Positions 37,074 to 51,647 of a stretch of DNA of 64,000 nucleotides are shown here, in pieces. The DNA lies in assembly GCF_020740795.1 (NCBI RefSeq), contig NC_067312.1, positions 50,921,905-50,985,904 on the forward strand, written 5' to 3'. Both the position numbers and the translations under genes were made by a program. The DNA comes from Apus apus (lineage: Eukaryota > Chordata > Aves > Apodiformes > Apodidae). How positions within the stretch are numbered: position 1 is the stretch's first letter; each line of letters begins with the position of its first letter. The notes under the pieces were generated by a model. It saw nothing but the letters and a program-made list of their open reading frames with translations. It was not told the DNA's origin and did not search any database.

Positions 37074-40000
37074 AAAATATCAGAGGTCTATATTCGGCAG
37101 GGATGGTATGTTTCAGAGGAGGTTATGGGAGAGGTAGCTAGGTGGCAAAAAGGGTTAAAAAGAGTAATGCTTGTTTGTTACCTCCAAGCACTATTGTAAC
37201 AGTACCTCTTGTACCACTAGCTAGTCATGGTCACAAGGCTAGTATATGCTAATTTGCGTTGACTTCCAAAGATCAGTTAGGTTGTGTGTGTTTGTGTCTT
37301 TATTAGAGCATGATTGTGTTAATGTTAGTCATCGCTGGTGGAAATAAGATCTTGAAAAAACTGATTAATTCTGAGATCAGAGTGAGTCAATTTTGCTATT
37401 ACTTTGATGTGGATTTTCAGGATGTGAGAAATAAAATTCAGTGGACAGCAATATATTTGAATTAGTAAATGCAGTTGCATTAGAGTACAAGTAGTTTGAT
37501 TTCTCTGTGGAAATGGTAAATTAAAATGTTGAAGTTTGAGGTTCAGTATAATTTTGAGGTATCTTTCATAAGTGAAGTGTTACTCTTCATGCATACGTTT
37601 TAACCACCATTTGATAGAATATTAATTTCTAATTGAAGAAGAGACCTAACTCACATAGACTTTATAGTTCAAAATAAAAGTAATTTAGGCTTGTGTGAAA
37701 TAGTATAATGGTGCCTCTCAATGCTGTATTTTATTTAATATACAAACTTTTTATTCTTGCCCTATAATAGAACTCTGGTGACACAGGCATCACTTAAGTC
37801 TTAGCTTTTAGTACATAGATTTAATTATTTGGGTGAAAATTGTGTATTTTTTTCTGGAAATCAAATATCAATTAAAAACCTTCTTTATGCAATTAATGAT
37901 ATGAGTGTTGGTTGTTTTAAATAGACTCTGGAAGGTGCTGAGTTTCACAAAACCAAATTTGACTGTTAGTAGATTGGCCTTTTTGTAGTAACTGATATGT
38001 GGAAGGAACTGAAAAGAAACTAGGACTTCTCATTGTTGTGTAACAAGTGTGCAAAGAAATCATGAAAGCGTAAATTGTGTGAGTTGGCTCTCCTTTTATT
38101 AATGGAAAAGGATTTTCAGAATCACATGAGCTTTTTTTTTTCTCTCTGAAACCCCTGCTATGGAGATCCCACTGCTGCTGTTCTTCCATTTAAAGGGCTC
38201 CAGCCAGGAATCTTTTTAGAACTAAGCAATGATTTTTCTTATATAATAGTGTAAAAAATTTCAGTTTAACACACAAATTTTATACAGACACTTAGTTATA
38301 TTACTCAAACATGCCTACTTTGTCTCATCGTTCTTCACTTTAAGCTGATTGAGTCATATATTGAGCATTATTACTTGGTTGTGCTTTGCTGCTCTTTCTC
38401 AGAGTAAGAATTCCACATTTTTTACATAGTACAGATTGAAATTCAGTTAATAAATGAGAACCATTTCCCTCCATCCCCCTCTGGCTTGTTTTGTTACAGG
38501 CTCTACTGGAGTTTGCAGTACGTTTGCAGACTCCCTGATTAGAGAGTAGGGTGATTCTGGCTAATAAAGTCATTTGAATGCCTAAGTGTGTCAGGATAGA
38601 ATTTACAGCTGTCACTGTATATGTTGAAGTCGATTCCTGCTCCTTATTTTGATTTGTCTCCTGATGTGTGATGTGTTTGGTTATTCCTTTTTTAATTGTT
38701 GTTTTGGGGGTGGAGGAGGTTGTTGTGCAGGGGTGTTTTTCTTAACTGATTTTTGGGAGTAGGTAAAGTAAGTATTAGTGTGGCTTAGATGGAGGCTCTG
38801 GTTATATAAAAAAGAAATTAAGTTAAAATGTGGTGGAAATTTAAAGTAGTATAATATTAATAAGGATCAGGACAAGCTATTTTTTTTTCCATAGATCATG
38901 TGCTATTTTTAATGTACAAACTAATTGTATGCTAAAATACATTCTAGAAGGTTCTCCTATGTATTAATGTACCTTTCTTTGGGTATGTTTGAGAGCATAT
39001 GATGGACATCTTGGGAAATAAGTTTGCCATGTTGATACCTACTTCCTGGCATTGGAATGTTACGTTTCAGAGATTAGACTCTTTCCGTTCCTTATGTTTT
39101 AAAAAGTGTTATTTCAGATATGGTAGCAGCCTCATTCTGGAATATAGTAACTCTAGGGATTAAGCTTTTCATGGGGCTGTAGTATAAAAATTTGAACAGA
39201 TATGTTGTACAAAAAGCGGTTATGCTACATGATATCCTAATAGGTGCTTTAATGTTCAAGGCTTCATCTGTGTGATATAACAGCAGTTTTTATTTTTATG
39301 TGAATGAAAATGCATACATTGAAACATTCAATTATCATTGATAATTCAAGCATTTAAAATGTTTCTGTATTAAAAAAAAATACTGGCGTAAAAAATGCCT
39401 AGTTTATCTGATTTATTTTAGTAATGCAATCCATTTCTTGCTGACTGAAGCCAGCTGAAAAGAGGATGTTAGCAAGTGCAGCAGTTGTGGGGTTTTTTAA
39501 TGGCAGCAGTATTAATTGTCACTTTAGTCACTAACAGTTAGCTCCATCCTTTGGAATAGGCTAAGATGCATTAAACTATGAAACAAGACAATCCTTTTGG
39601 AAATGGAGCAAAATGGTTTAATCCAACAATTTCATAATCTAGGTTGTATTTTGTGTACAGTATCTGAAAAAAACGTTGAGTTCCTCAGTTCTTCCTCTTG
39701 GAGGCAGGTCATAGAAGGGCTCTTGTTACAGATTTAAATTTCGTTGTCTTGCAGAGAACTTCCCCTTTGCCTCAAGTTGCTGACATTTTAGTGTAATACT
39801 GCTGTCAGTTTGTCTTGGTCTGTGCTACTCAGATTAAATATATTTTGTTTTCAAAATACCATGCTAATATCAGATGCATTTTTAAAAAATAATATATGTT
39901 TTCTCATGGTGAAGCCTTTTGGTACTTGTATTCATCTTGGTGATTGGTCACTTTGGTCTTTACTATTCAGTAAAAATTAAATGCAGTTTAGTGAAACTCT

Positions 40001-40339
40001 GGAACTCTGGAAGCTTGTTCCTAAAACCAGCAATTTAGCATGCCTTAATTTGTGAACTTTTTCATGCAATTAGATGCCGATTTCTAGTTCCCAAGTGTTT
40101 GAAACAGTGTCAGAAGTCTGCTTAGTGCTTTTTAAGGGCCTAAGGGAGTGACCTTCACACAACTCTTGTCTACTTAGTGGAAAATACTTTTTGTATAGCT
40201 GATTCAGTGCCTGTCTTGAAATTCTAGTATAATGTTGCAGCCTGCTTAGTTCAGTGAAAATGCAATCCATTTTATAATTTTTCTGTTTAGTAAAAGCTTC
40301 AGATACGTAGGTAGGCAGGCACTTCATTTTCATGACAAA
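37074..40339. other. AT-rich, intron-like DNA, nothing recognised
   Basis: Short open frames only (about 90 codons at most, on the minus strand at 37,917-38,189 and 38,340-38,615), none with a recognisable product. T and A homopolymers are common. Confidence 0.55.
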
Positions 40340-41311
40340 GAGAAAGCAGAAGTCCAGATGGAGACTGGTGACAAGTGGTATCCCTCTGAGGTCTGTATTG
40401 GGATGAGTGCTGTTCAATATCCTTATTAATGACATGGACAGTGCAGATGTCACTAAGCTGGATGGTGTGTTTGGCACACGGGAGGGATGGAATGCCATCC
40501 AGAGGGACTGGGCAAGCCTGAGAAGTGGGCCAGTGTAAAACTTACGAGGTTCGGCAAGGCCAAGTGCAAGGTCCTGCTCCTGGATTGGGCAATCTCTGGT
40601 ATCAATAGAGGCTGGGGATGAAGGGATTGAGAGCAGCCTTGAGGAGAAGGACTTGGGGGTGCTGGTGCATGAAAAGCTCAACATGAGCTGGCAATGTGCA
40701 CTTGCAGCCCAGAAGGCCAACCACATCCTGGGCTGCATCAAAAGAAGCATGGCCAACAGGTCAGGGGAGGTGTTTCTCCCCCTCTACTTTGCTCTCATGA
40801 GACCCCACCTAAAGATCTGTGTCCCCAAAAAAGGAAGGACATGGAGCTGTTGGAGTTAGTATACAGGAGAGCCATGAAAATGGTCACAGGGCTGGAGCAC
40901 CTCTTCTATGAAGACAGGCTGAGAGAGTTGGGGCTGTTCAGCCTGGACAAGAGAAGGCTATGGAGACCTTACAGCAGCTTTTCTACCCTTAAAGGGTGCC
41001 TGTAAGAAAGTGGAGACAAACTTTTTAGCAGTGCCTGTAGCAATAGAAAAAGGGGTAATGGTTTTAAAGTAAAAAAGGATATAGTTAAACTAGATGTAAG
41101 GAAGAAGGGTTTTATAATGAGGATGGTGAACTGCTGGAACAGGTTGCCCAGAGACAGGTTAGAAACCCTGTCCCTGGAAAACTTTGAAGATCAGGTTGGA
41201 CAGGGCACTGAGCAACCTGATCTAATTGAAGTTGTCCCCTGTTTATTGCATGGGGTTTTGAAGGAGGAGGTCTTAAAAGGTCCCTTGCAACTCAGATTAT
41301 TTATAATTCAG
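40340..41311 (+). mobile_element. CR1 LINE copy 6, internally damaged
   Basis: The copy begins with the segment equivalent to SRWRLVTSGIPL and continues through a shortened region where the catalytic F-A-D-D box is lost: the sequence passes from MDSADV directly to TKLDGVFGTREG. It then reads [20 protein letters not shown] and KKHGQQ to the C-terminal CWNRLPRDRLE segment. The tail is degraded (CTCAGATTATTTATAATTC), so it is older than copies 5 and 7. Confidence 0.9.
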
Positions 41312-44300
41312 AAATAAAAGTTTGTATTTTATCAGTCCTGTTGTAGTGTCCTTCCAGTGTCACTTCCTTGTGTTGAGGAGTTCTTCAAATAGTAAATTTC
41401 CATTTATGATGTGCAAAGCTAGTAGGTTATAAAGGGCTGCATAGCTGTGCTTCTTTTACTGCAGGAGAAAGAACACAAGGCTGAAGTTGTTTTGAAGACA
41501 GAGCTGTGTTTGGTTGGTTGGTTGGTTTTGTGTTTGTTTTTTTTTTGTGAGTTTTGTTTTATTGCTTGGGTTTTTTTAGAATTCAAGTGTATTCTTTGGT
41601 TCAGGGAAAAAGAAAGATTTAGATACTTGAATTAGGCATTCCACGAAGGAAACACTGTTGAGCAAACTTGCTGTCTGTCAGCAAGCGCTCTACACCACTC
41701 TAGACCAAAAATATGCTGATTATGTTAGAATTTACTTACTTAGTTAGTTTAGGCATCAAAAGCTTCCTGGTCAGCAGTTTTGGAGTAAAAGCTTCAGTAC
41801 TGGTAAACTTGACACTGTATTTGTCACCTATCAAAGGCACTGTCAGCTGGCAACACTGAGATACGTGAGATTCCAGGTTAGCAGAATCTAATATATGACC
41901 GTATTCCTTCCACATTGTTGCCTTTTAATACAAAGCTAAACCATTTATTTCATAACACAGTGTAACAAAAATTTCCATTGTAAATGTTACATTGTAATGT
42001 AACAAAAAGTCTACAGACTTTGTCAATACCAGGATCAAGCACTAGTCTGAATACTTCCCAATTTCCTTACACATCTATTTCTTTACTCGTTACCCGCCTT
42101 ATTCCTCCCCCCTATTTCAGCAGAATGACACTACTGGAATTTTGTTCCCTGGTATTCAAATTGTTCAACTACAAGCCTTTCATTGTATAGGACTCTAATT
42201 TTAGCCCAGTCTACTGGAATGGTGACTCAAACTTCCGTAAAATTCTGTTTCCACAGGAGCAGACAAAAAACCCACAAGGTTCCTGCCATTTGCCCTTGCA
42301 TTTTTCTACATTTTGGCTTTTCTTGTTATTTCAGAGGAAACCCCACAGCTTGGAAATGCAAACTGGAAAATGGCATTAGCTAATATGTTTTTTCTTCTTT
42401 GGTTCCAAACATAGCTTAGTTTTTCACGTGTATGACTTTTTAAAATTCTGTGTAGACTCAGGGTAGAAACGTCAACATACAATAATGGTACTTAATTCAC
42501 AAGTGTAAGTCTCTAAATACAGTTCAGAATGAACTCCAGAAAAGTTTAGGCTTGGAACTCGACTTGGAACCAATGAAACAATTAAAATTTGATCAGATAT
42601 TTTCATTTTCTTTCACCTGGATGTCATTATAATTGCATCCAGCCTACCAGAAAGCACAGAGTATGCCTGACTACCAGCTTATAAGCAAATGTGGTTATTA
42701 AATTTGTCTATAAAATATCCTTTCTAGTTTAATGTGTGTATACTGTAAATCTGGGTCCTTGCATTCAGTTAGACTTATGCCACTGCTGTGTTAATGCATG
42801 CCAGTGCAATCAAGTAGCCAGAATATTATGAGGCTACTCATTAGTTAATATAAGGCTAATGGGATGTTTGAATTGGCAAGGAATTAGGTCTCTGACAAAA
42901 GGTTTAGATGCCAGTCCAAGTGATGGCTTGCTAATTAAATGTCTAAATGTCTTTGTTAAGACCTTGAGAACTAGACTTGATTCATAAAGCTTTTTCCAAA
43001 AAATGTTTCAAGTGCTGGAAGCTGGAAAGAATGAATTCAATGGAGAAAAAGAGCTTGTCTTCCTCTAAAACCAGTGGATTTGTATATTGCTTTATTTGCA
43101 TGAAAAAGTAGTTGTCTGTACATTACTGTCTTTATACTGTTCCAAATCTTTCTCTTAGTTTTACTTGTGACCAAGATGTCCAGATCTTTTATTTTTTTGA
43201 CAAGTGAAGTAGTGGCTGGAATGATGTAAACTTGCTGAAGAATTTATGTGACAGTCTAGTAGGCATGCCAGAAGACCTGAAATTGATTATAATGACAAAA
43301 CCTGGGTGTAATTCACTGTTTATAAGTCTCAGGTGTTTTAGAATATTTTATCTTGTTTAGAGAATAGTGGGAAAATTTCTGCCTTCAACATTCCAGGGTT
43401 ACCATGGCTAAATGTGACATTTCGTCTTCTCCAGTATGTTAATTATTTTAATTAAAGTCAACTGCTCTGAATATAGATAATGTAGGAGTGTATGGTTACT
43501 TGTTCAACCAGGGTTATTGCTCAAAAATTTTGTGCCTTGTGATTTAAAAGTGATGGGGTTCTTTACAAAGCCAAGTAATTTTTCATCTGAGCAGTTTGCC
43601 ACCTAACTTGCTGTTTGAAGGAGAATTGTCTATTTTATTCAATTAATGTTCTTTTAAGTTTATTGCACCATTTGTAAACATGCTGGCCAGGTGTCTGGGG
43701 GGGTTGTGTTGCCTGGGAACACAAGTCCCTGTGCAAGAGTGCTGCCTGTCCCATAGCAGCTCATCTCTGAATGCACAGAAATCCCATAGAGAAGTTCTAC
43801 ATCAGTCCTTAGAAAAGAGCTGGAGAATTTTCTTAACCCTCATAAGCAGTCATCTAAATGTCAGTAGTGTGATACTTGATTATAATTGGTGCAACACATT
43901 GAGTGTGCACATATTGCAAAGAATTAAATTCCTGCAGGATCAAATGAATTGTGAACTTTCATGCACTTGAAGCCCAGAGTGGATTCCAGCACTGTTCAGT
44001 ATGATCTTAACATTAGAAGCTGCAGAACACTAAAACTCTGTATTTCTTAAAGTAGTATCTTGTCTCACCTTGTGGGCTCAGTACCTACTGAACTTTTGTG
44101 ATTTGATTAACCACACTGGTGTTAGGCAATTGAATTCCAGTTAATCCAGTTGATGGATCTCTTTAAATTTGGAACAAACTTGGAAATACCTTCATTATAC
44201 AGTAATGAAAAACAACCTACTTTTAGAAAAAACAGCTAAGTTGTACTTTTTAATCCATACAACGTGAATTTTCCTTAACAAACCAAAAATGAAATGTGGA

Positions 44301-47300
44301 TTTTTTTTGAGATATTTAAAGAGAGGTATATATGTCCTTAGACTCTTTGTCAACACTTTGTCTTGTAGAGGACAGTTTTTCTAGGTAGATTTGTTATGGT
44401 TGTCATGTTATAGCTAAGACCTTCTGAGGCTCAGGTCTCAGTTTAAGTGTTTAAAAGATTATAATTATGGTGAGAGAACTCTCAGCCACAACATAGCAAG
44501 ATCTTGTCACAGCCTTTCTTAAGAAACTTAAATATAGCTGGAACCTCTTTTCCTTAACAGAATTGGAGAATATTGATGATTAACATACATTTTTGTGAAA
44601 GGTTTTTTGCTATCAGGATTCCATAAAAATTGACCTCCTTTTCAATATCCTGGGGAAAAAAAAAGTTGACGACCTTAAGCTACATAGATTTTTAGCTGGT
44701 TTATTACTACTAAAATGTCAGAATGCTTACAAGAAATCAAGTCTTGCATTATGAACATCTGTTTCAAACCAAACAAAGGGAAGACTGAAATGAAGATTGT
44801 GAAGAAAAAGGTAAATACTCCACTGAGGTAATAGAACTTCCATTTGTCAGAATGGTGTGGAATTCTTTGAGGCCTCTGGGTTCACTGTAAAGCTTATATA
44901 ACCATGTAGCATCCGTTTTGACCTCTGTAGGCCACATGTCAAGAAAATGAATCTTACTATCCACTTACATGTTCAGTCATCCATTTGTCATGTACAAGTG
45001 TGAATACTGCAACTTCTTATGGCTGATGCTAAATATTAAGGAGCAGCAATACAGGACTTTGTCTTGTACCTCAGACCACTGCAAGTATTGTGGGTGTGTG
45101 CTCAGCTTCTTCTACTGGGTCTGACCCTTAATCAGTCTCTGAGCAGTTGATGGATGTGCAGCCATGGGTAAAAAGGTACGTCAGAGCTAAGACCTGTGCA
45201 ACAGCTAAGGACAAAGTATTCTAAAACCAAGTATTTCCATTACAATAGACACCTCTAGTTGGAGACCAGGCATATCCCTAGCCTGGCACTCTCTGAGAAA
45301 CACTATAAACCATCTAATTCTTGATCTTTCTCTAAACATTTAGTATGTTTCTACTCTACAGCCCAAGTGAGGAAAAGAGGATAAATCTATGAATGAACAA
45401 AGTCCTCTGGGAAGAGCTTTTCCTCTGAAAAATTTTCCCCAGACAATCCCTGAAATACACCAGGCAAGGGTTTTTGTGTGGAAGATGCTCAGCACTATGG
45501 ATGTTCAGCGTTCAATATTGTTAACAGATTACTGAAATAGAATTAAAGATGGATTGGAAGGTGCAATTACAGGTTTCCAAAAGTGCTGAATAAGCTTTGC
45601 ATTTGCTGGAGGTTTGGAATGAGTGGGTAGACACAATCATGAATCAGTGGAGTAAACTAAACTACACTTGAAAGTTAACTGTTTAGTTTTTCTGGTCGAT
45701 GTGGACTTACTTTCTGCACATTATAGATAAATGGTAAGTTTCCTAGCTCTCGTCTTTAAAGTTGGCTTTTCAAATATCTGTAAAAACACACCAATTCAGT
45801 GGATTGAATGAGCACCATCCATTTCTATTTTCTGTCTTTTTATCTTTTTTATCATCCTTTTGCAGTGTTGCAACAGAGCTTTTTGGATAGAAATGGTTTT
45901 CTATTTAAAAACCATACATCTGTATGAAAATTAATGCTAATTAATATTAATATCGGGTGATATGAAGATATCTGCAGTTAGCTGGGGAAAACCAAGAGCT
46001 GATATAGGTATGTACTGAACTTCTCTGTCGCCTGTCATCTGAGGTACTGCATGCACAGCATTGCCCTGACTTGCCACCTCCTGACAGTCCTTCTACAGAT
46101 GAGGCCCAGATTAAGTAACAAGCCAGTTTGTTGAAACTTGAACAGAAATATTTCTGGTAAAGACTTGTACTCTAAATTAAATTCCATTAGAAATGAGGGC
46201 TAACAACTGTCATGTTTCGCCATGGTGTCAAAAAGAGGTGGAAAAGAAAGGAAGGCTGAAAATATAATGCTCAGCTTGTTGAAAGAAAACACAAAGCATG
46301 GCTGAAATAAGAAGTGGTAATTATAGTACACAGATATAGTAAACTACCTAGCAAACCTGAAAGAGCTACAGAAGAGGAAACAGTACTGAGATACTGTGAT
46401 GTTCTTGATTAGAGGTTGAAGAAACTATAAGTAATATAACAAAGTTATGTCAGGTGAGGTATATTGTATAGGTCACATAGAAGAACCGGTAAAAGGATGG
46501 TAAAGTTTACTGGACTAATGATTTGCTATGCAAATTCTTTTCATTACTGTTGTACTGGTTCTGGAACATACAAGGCTAATGTTACATATCGGGCCATGGC
46601 TCCATACTAGATCAAACAGATTTGAGGGAGGACATGGTCCTCACTGAATCTTCATTTCTTTAAGGTGCATCAAGAAACCTGCATGCAGGTGGAAAAAGTG
46701 AGAGGGAAGAAGGCATGAGTGGGACGTGCCCCAGGGATCACAGCACTTCCAGACAAAACTAAGAAATTGGAAAACAATAGAGAGTATCAGATAGCAAAGG
46801 ATTTAAAGAGCGGGTGATAGCTTTCTGTACTTCTGACTTATTTATTAAAAAATTAAACAGCATACATTTTCTGCCTCTCATTTAGCTTGTGTTATGTGTC
46901 TGCTCTATGGAAAAATCTTCTCAGTTTCAGGAACTTGTAGCACAGTCTTCTGAAAAACAAACTAAAAAAAAAGTAGTTATATTTTAGTACATTAGTAGAA
47001 TCAAATATCTTAAAAGAACAACTTTACTTCTGATTCTCTAGTCTCAGTACAGAAATTTCCTGTTTATTTTTGTAGGACTAGTACTACAACTAGTGTAGAA
47101 GAGTTGAGTGCATGTGTCCTGGACGATGTATTAGGAACACTGATATGGAGTTCTTTACTCAATTCTTTCTGCATCTGCATGAGAAATGTGGTCCTTCAGT
47201 TTCTTGATTGTCAGAAAAAGCAGTTTCTTGAGGATCTTTCTAATATTCATAGTTGGAGGTAATCTCTATGGGGAAGTACTGTGCAATATTTCTGAGAGAA

Positions 47301-50300
47301 TACTGATAGACAAACTATGAATACAGCATTCCATGATCAAAACACTGATACTAATGCTGATGGGAGCAGGTTATGAATATCCCTGATATGTGTGTATACA
47401 AACTATCACGGATCCTAGTCACATCGTAAGGACAAGACTTGAAGAGAACAGTACATATCTGTGTGTGGTAGTAAGAAAGGTAAAAGGAACTTCACAGTTT
47501 TCAAGGAAGTGAGAAGCAGGGAGCATGTTCAGCTTCATTGGTTCTAATAAAGTTGAAATGCAGGAGTTAATGTTTGGTTATAGCAGCAGCTAAAATATTT
47601 TATCAAGTCCTGTGTTAAGATGAAATTTGCATCTGCGTAAAACATGGGAAATCTTTTCAGTTTATTTCATTAATATAATGTGTTTAGACCACCTTTCTAA
47701 ACCATACAGCCTGATGTAATTCAATGTGTACGGTTTGTATTAGTAAGTGAACTTCTGAAGGGAAGATCTCATAAGTTGGCAACACTATTTCACATTTGTG
47801 AGTAACAGGAGCCATAGCATTTGACAACAGAGAGGGGGAATTTAACTCATTATCCAACCCACTCACTGTGCCCAGAGTCTCTGACTTAGGTAGTACTGTG
47901 CATATGCAATGAGTATTAATGAAATACAAATAACTTTAAATATATTAAATAGAAAAAGCTTCTAGGGAGAGGGGTACTGCTGCAGAGGGTGAGGCTGTAG
48001 AAGTACAGAGAACTGTCCCATTTATGAGCCAGTTATCTAAACAGAGAAAACCTCTTGCATTTTCTATTGTAATAGTATTGATTTTATGAAGCAAATATGT
48101 ATTTTTGAGAATGTCCTTCAGGTTTTTAACAATGTGGATCTTTATCTGCAGGGAACTGCTCTTTAGCTTTTCTTAGTAGTGTGGGGGAAGTGGTGTTATG
48201 ACAGTTTTATTTGGTCTCAGACTGAATTTCTGTAAATGCAGTAAGAAGCTATGAAATACTTAGTGTATGGATCACTTCAAATATTCTATGAAAAGATTGC
48301 CAGTTCTTTTTTTGGAGTCAAATCCCCATCTGACTGTTTGAAAATGCTGTGCTGGGTAGACTGCAGGGATCTTTTCAAAAATAATACAAGTAATTCTATT
48401 TTGAATGCTGAGGTGGAGTTGGTATTTTTTAATACTGTAATTTTGTCCCTGGGATTTGATAGCTTACATGCAGAGATTTCATTCTTTTAATAGATTTAAA
48501 AGTAGGTTTTTAATGTAATACATAGCAGGTATTGCTAGATACGTCTTTGTAGTGGTATTTTTCAGAGAACAAAAAAAATTATCTTGTTCCTTTTGCCAGA
48601 TAGAGTATTTTTTGTTAGTTATTTTCTAAGTCTAAACAAGTCTTTTCTCTGTACAATTTCTGTGTTTTATTTTTTCCTGAGAACTTGGCCTTTTTCATTC
48701 AACTACTTGTCACATTACCTGACACATTTGCTTATGGTCAAAATACAATCTACTTACCTGTTTGGCAGAATGTATTAGAGAATGTGTGCTGCTGCTTATG
48801 CAGTTTGGAAAGAACTAGCACTGAATTTACTCAAACTTAAGCTGCTTGTGACTGCCAGGCTCTGAAAGGACTAACCAGTGCTAGGACTAGCAAGAATCTT
48901 TTTCACAGAGCAAGAACTATAGTTAGTCAGAGTTTCAGAGAATGTAGTAAGATATGTGTAAACATATCTTACATATTGAGTACATGATATACCCTTCAAT
49001 CTTTGACATTTCCATTTGGGATTCCAGAAAATTAAGTGTACTTCTCAAGCTCTGTTTTTCATAAAGCATGCTATTTACTTTCAAGGTATATAAGATTTCA
49101 GTTTCTCTGGCATTTTATTTGACAGCAGTTCTCTAGTATTTTCTTTGCATGTTTAAAGTAGTCATTCCAGACTGCATTGCGCTTGAAACTTCTGAACATC
49201 ATTTAAAAACATTACTGAGCCAACCTGATTGGTATATAAGCTGCAGCTCATACTGCAACAGCTTGCCAGCTGATAACATCCATGTTGAGCTATGACTGTA
49301 CTTATTTGTGTATATACTTACGCTAATGTAAATAATTTGAGGGTAGAGGGAGCTGCACAATAGCAACTGGGAGCATTTTGATTTGTTTTTCTGAGGGAAG
49401 GAACAGTGACATATAGATCAGTAATACATCAGTAGGAAGTGCATCAAAAACCAAGGATGTCAACTATTGCTGTAATTAGTAGAAGCTTTGTAGCAAAAAA
49501 GTCGTATGACCTGAAGCACATAGCCTGGAATACTGGCCCACTTAGCTGTTGTTAAGTGTTCTTTACTGCAACAGCTTAAGTGACAGGACTTCTACAGTTG
49601 TCTATACTGATGAGATCGGGGAGGATTTTGTGTGATACTGTGCTAAAGGTAACAGGTGACATAATGTTACACACTTTAATCATGAGGATGTTTGATGAAA
49701 GGTTATCTGGTAAAGAGCATCTCATCTATGAGTGGAGTATTGCCTGCTATGACCCATGGAAAAAGGACCCATGAGAAAACAGCTGAAATTATAGCGGTAG
49801 TATTTAAGTATCTGTGGTGCAACTGCTCACATGCGTACATGGACCTGTAACTGCCTTTAATTTCATCTGTTCCCAACCATAAGGTGTCACAAGCCTACTT
49901 CTATCATACAAATAGGATAAAAGTCTATAGGAAGAATGAAGTTTCCTCAGGCATGTAAGGATATTTGTTTTTAATGAACTATTTACGCATATGTCCGCTT
50001 GTATAAGCATATAGAATTCCATCATTTATGTGAAGTGCCATGGGGAAGGGCATTCATTTGCTCTAGCTTAGAAACCATTGCACTTTTTCATGTGTCCTTC
50101 TGTCACACGCTATTCTTTTGAGATGGACTGCACTGCCCATAGGTTTATCCTTGAATTCTTCTTCTAGAGGATTAAAAAGACTTAATGTTGTGCTGTTTCT
50201 ACAAAGCTGCCATTAGTATTAGAGCTGAATTTTCTTTAAATAACGTCCCCACAGTACCTGTTATCTATACAGCTTTTTTATTTTATTATTTTTTTTAAGT

Positions 50301-51080
50301 GGAGACACAGGCTACACACTCCAACAGCTGAAATACATCTTAAGTTCTGCTGTCGCTTGTATTCAGTAGTGTGCTTCTCTGGGGTTTTAAGTTGTCCTCA
50401 TGAATACTTTGTTACGTTCTTGCTCTTTGAGAGAGGTCAGTTCGGGAAGGAGATCCTAGAATAGTTTCATGGATTGTTTTGTTTATTCATCTGTCTGACA
50501 TTTTTTCCAAACAACCGCTAAACTGGTACTTATTGTTCTAGTTTGCTGTAGCTTAAAGGAATATATATTTGATCAGTTGTTAAACTACAAAGTAGTAGTA
50601 ACAATTTGTATCTGAAAACAGTATTTTACTGAACTGCAAATGAGATTCCTTGAAGGGTACGCTTGCTGTTGCCATTTTAATAAGCAGTGTCTCTGTGTAT
50701 TTCTTTAAAAAATAGATTAACCATATTAGCTTTGATTCTAGAACATTGCTTCATTTTTTAAAAAGAGCAAACTGTTTGCCTTTATATAAATGCAAAAGAT
50801 CGTAGTCTCACATGGTATTTAGTCCTTGTGTATTTTTGTTGAAAGTGTAACGAATGATAAGCATCACAGCTGAGGTGATACAGATGCTCGTGAGCCAATT
50901 TCTGCAGCGTGTTAAGTCTCTTGCCCGTGGCGATGCAGAGTGGTGCTCGAACTGGGGGAGGGTGTGTGCTTCTGCATCGAAAACAAGGTCCTGCCTGCCT
51001 TTTCAGCAGTATAAAACCTCCCCAACAGCTGGCGCGTAAGCCTGTGTGCATTAACTGGGATCATATTCTGTCTTCTTAAC
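41312..51080. other. 9.8-kb AT-rich, intron-like DNA, no gene recognised
   Basis: I see no open frame longer than about 100 codons and no recognisable protein, RNA or transposon. A GGTT microsatellite lies at about 41,508-41,526 inside a longer T/G-rich tract. The region lies between the two CpG islands, so if promoter A makes a spliced transcript its next exons should be here or beyond the second island. Confidence 0.5.
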
Positions 51081-51391
51081 GTCATGTGTGCGCACTAGGT
51101 GGGAACAGATTTTGGATGGCTCAGGCTTTCAGCTGTGTGGGCCAGCGGGGCCGACGGCAGCGCCGCGCCGGGGAAGGCAGGCCGGCGTCCTCGCAGGGAG
51201 CTGCGCCTGAGCCTTCCTTGTCTCCTTCCATTACCTTCCCGGAGGGGCGTGTCTTGCTTCCCGGCTCCCAGCCCTGGGCCGCGGCTGGCGCCGGGAGAGC
51301 GGCGGCTGCTTCCGGGCGGCGGTGGGGTGCGGGGCAGCCCGGCGCTGGACCCGCGGGACCGACCCACCGCGCCCCCCGGGGCCGTGCGCGG

Positions 51392-51409
51392 CCCCCCCCC
51401 CCCCCCCCC
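51392..51409. repeat. C18 homopolymer in the promoter
   Basis: Eighteen consecutive C residues lie within the island, followed by GGGGCGG. Such runs are error-prone in sequencing and length-variable in populations. Confidence 0.9.
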
Positions 51410-51467
51410 GGGGCGGTGCGGGGCTCCCGGCCTGGCTGCGGCGGCTCCTCCCGCGGCCTCGGCGTGC

Positions 51468-51487
51468 GGGGCGGGGCGGGGCGGGCG
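51468..51487. promoter_or_regulatory. GC-box cluster (Sp1/KLF type)
   Basis: GGGGCGGGGCGGGGCGGGCG contains four overlapping GC boxes about 150 bp upstream of the candidate start codon. Confidence 0.75.
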
Positions 51488-51535
51488 CAGCTGTTCCCGC
51501 GGCGGGGCGGGCGCGGTCGCCGCCACCCGCGCCCC

Positions 51536-51585
51536 ATTGGCTGCGGCGCCGCGCCGGCCGCACGTGACCGGCGGGGCCGCATTGG
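51536..51585. promoter_or_regulatory. CCAAT / E-box / CCAAT cluster
   Basis: ATTGG (inverted CCAAT, the NF-Y site) lies at 51,536-51,540 and again at 51,581-51,585, 45 bp apart. CACGTGAC at 51,561-51,568 lies between them. CACGTGAC is an E-box of the USF/MiT type, similar to the sites found in lysosomal and autophagy gene promoters. The close packing is typical of a core promoter, with the start site expected within about 60 bp to the right. Confidence 0.7.
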
Positions 51586-51647
51586 CCGCGGCGCTGGCGC
51601 AGCCGGTGGGTGCGGGCGGGGCCGGCGGGCCGGGCTGCGGCGGCGGG

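Noticed and set aside
40070-40756. A 228-codon minus-strand frame.
   Set aside because: About half is the reverse complement of CR1 copy 6 and the rest is flank; shadow of a retrotransposon.
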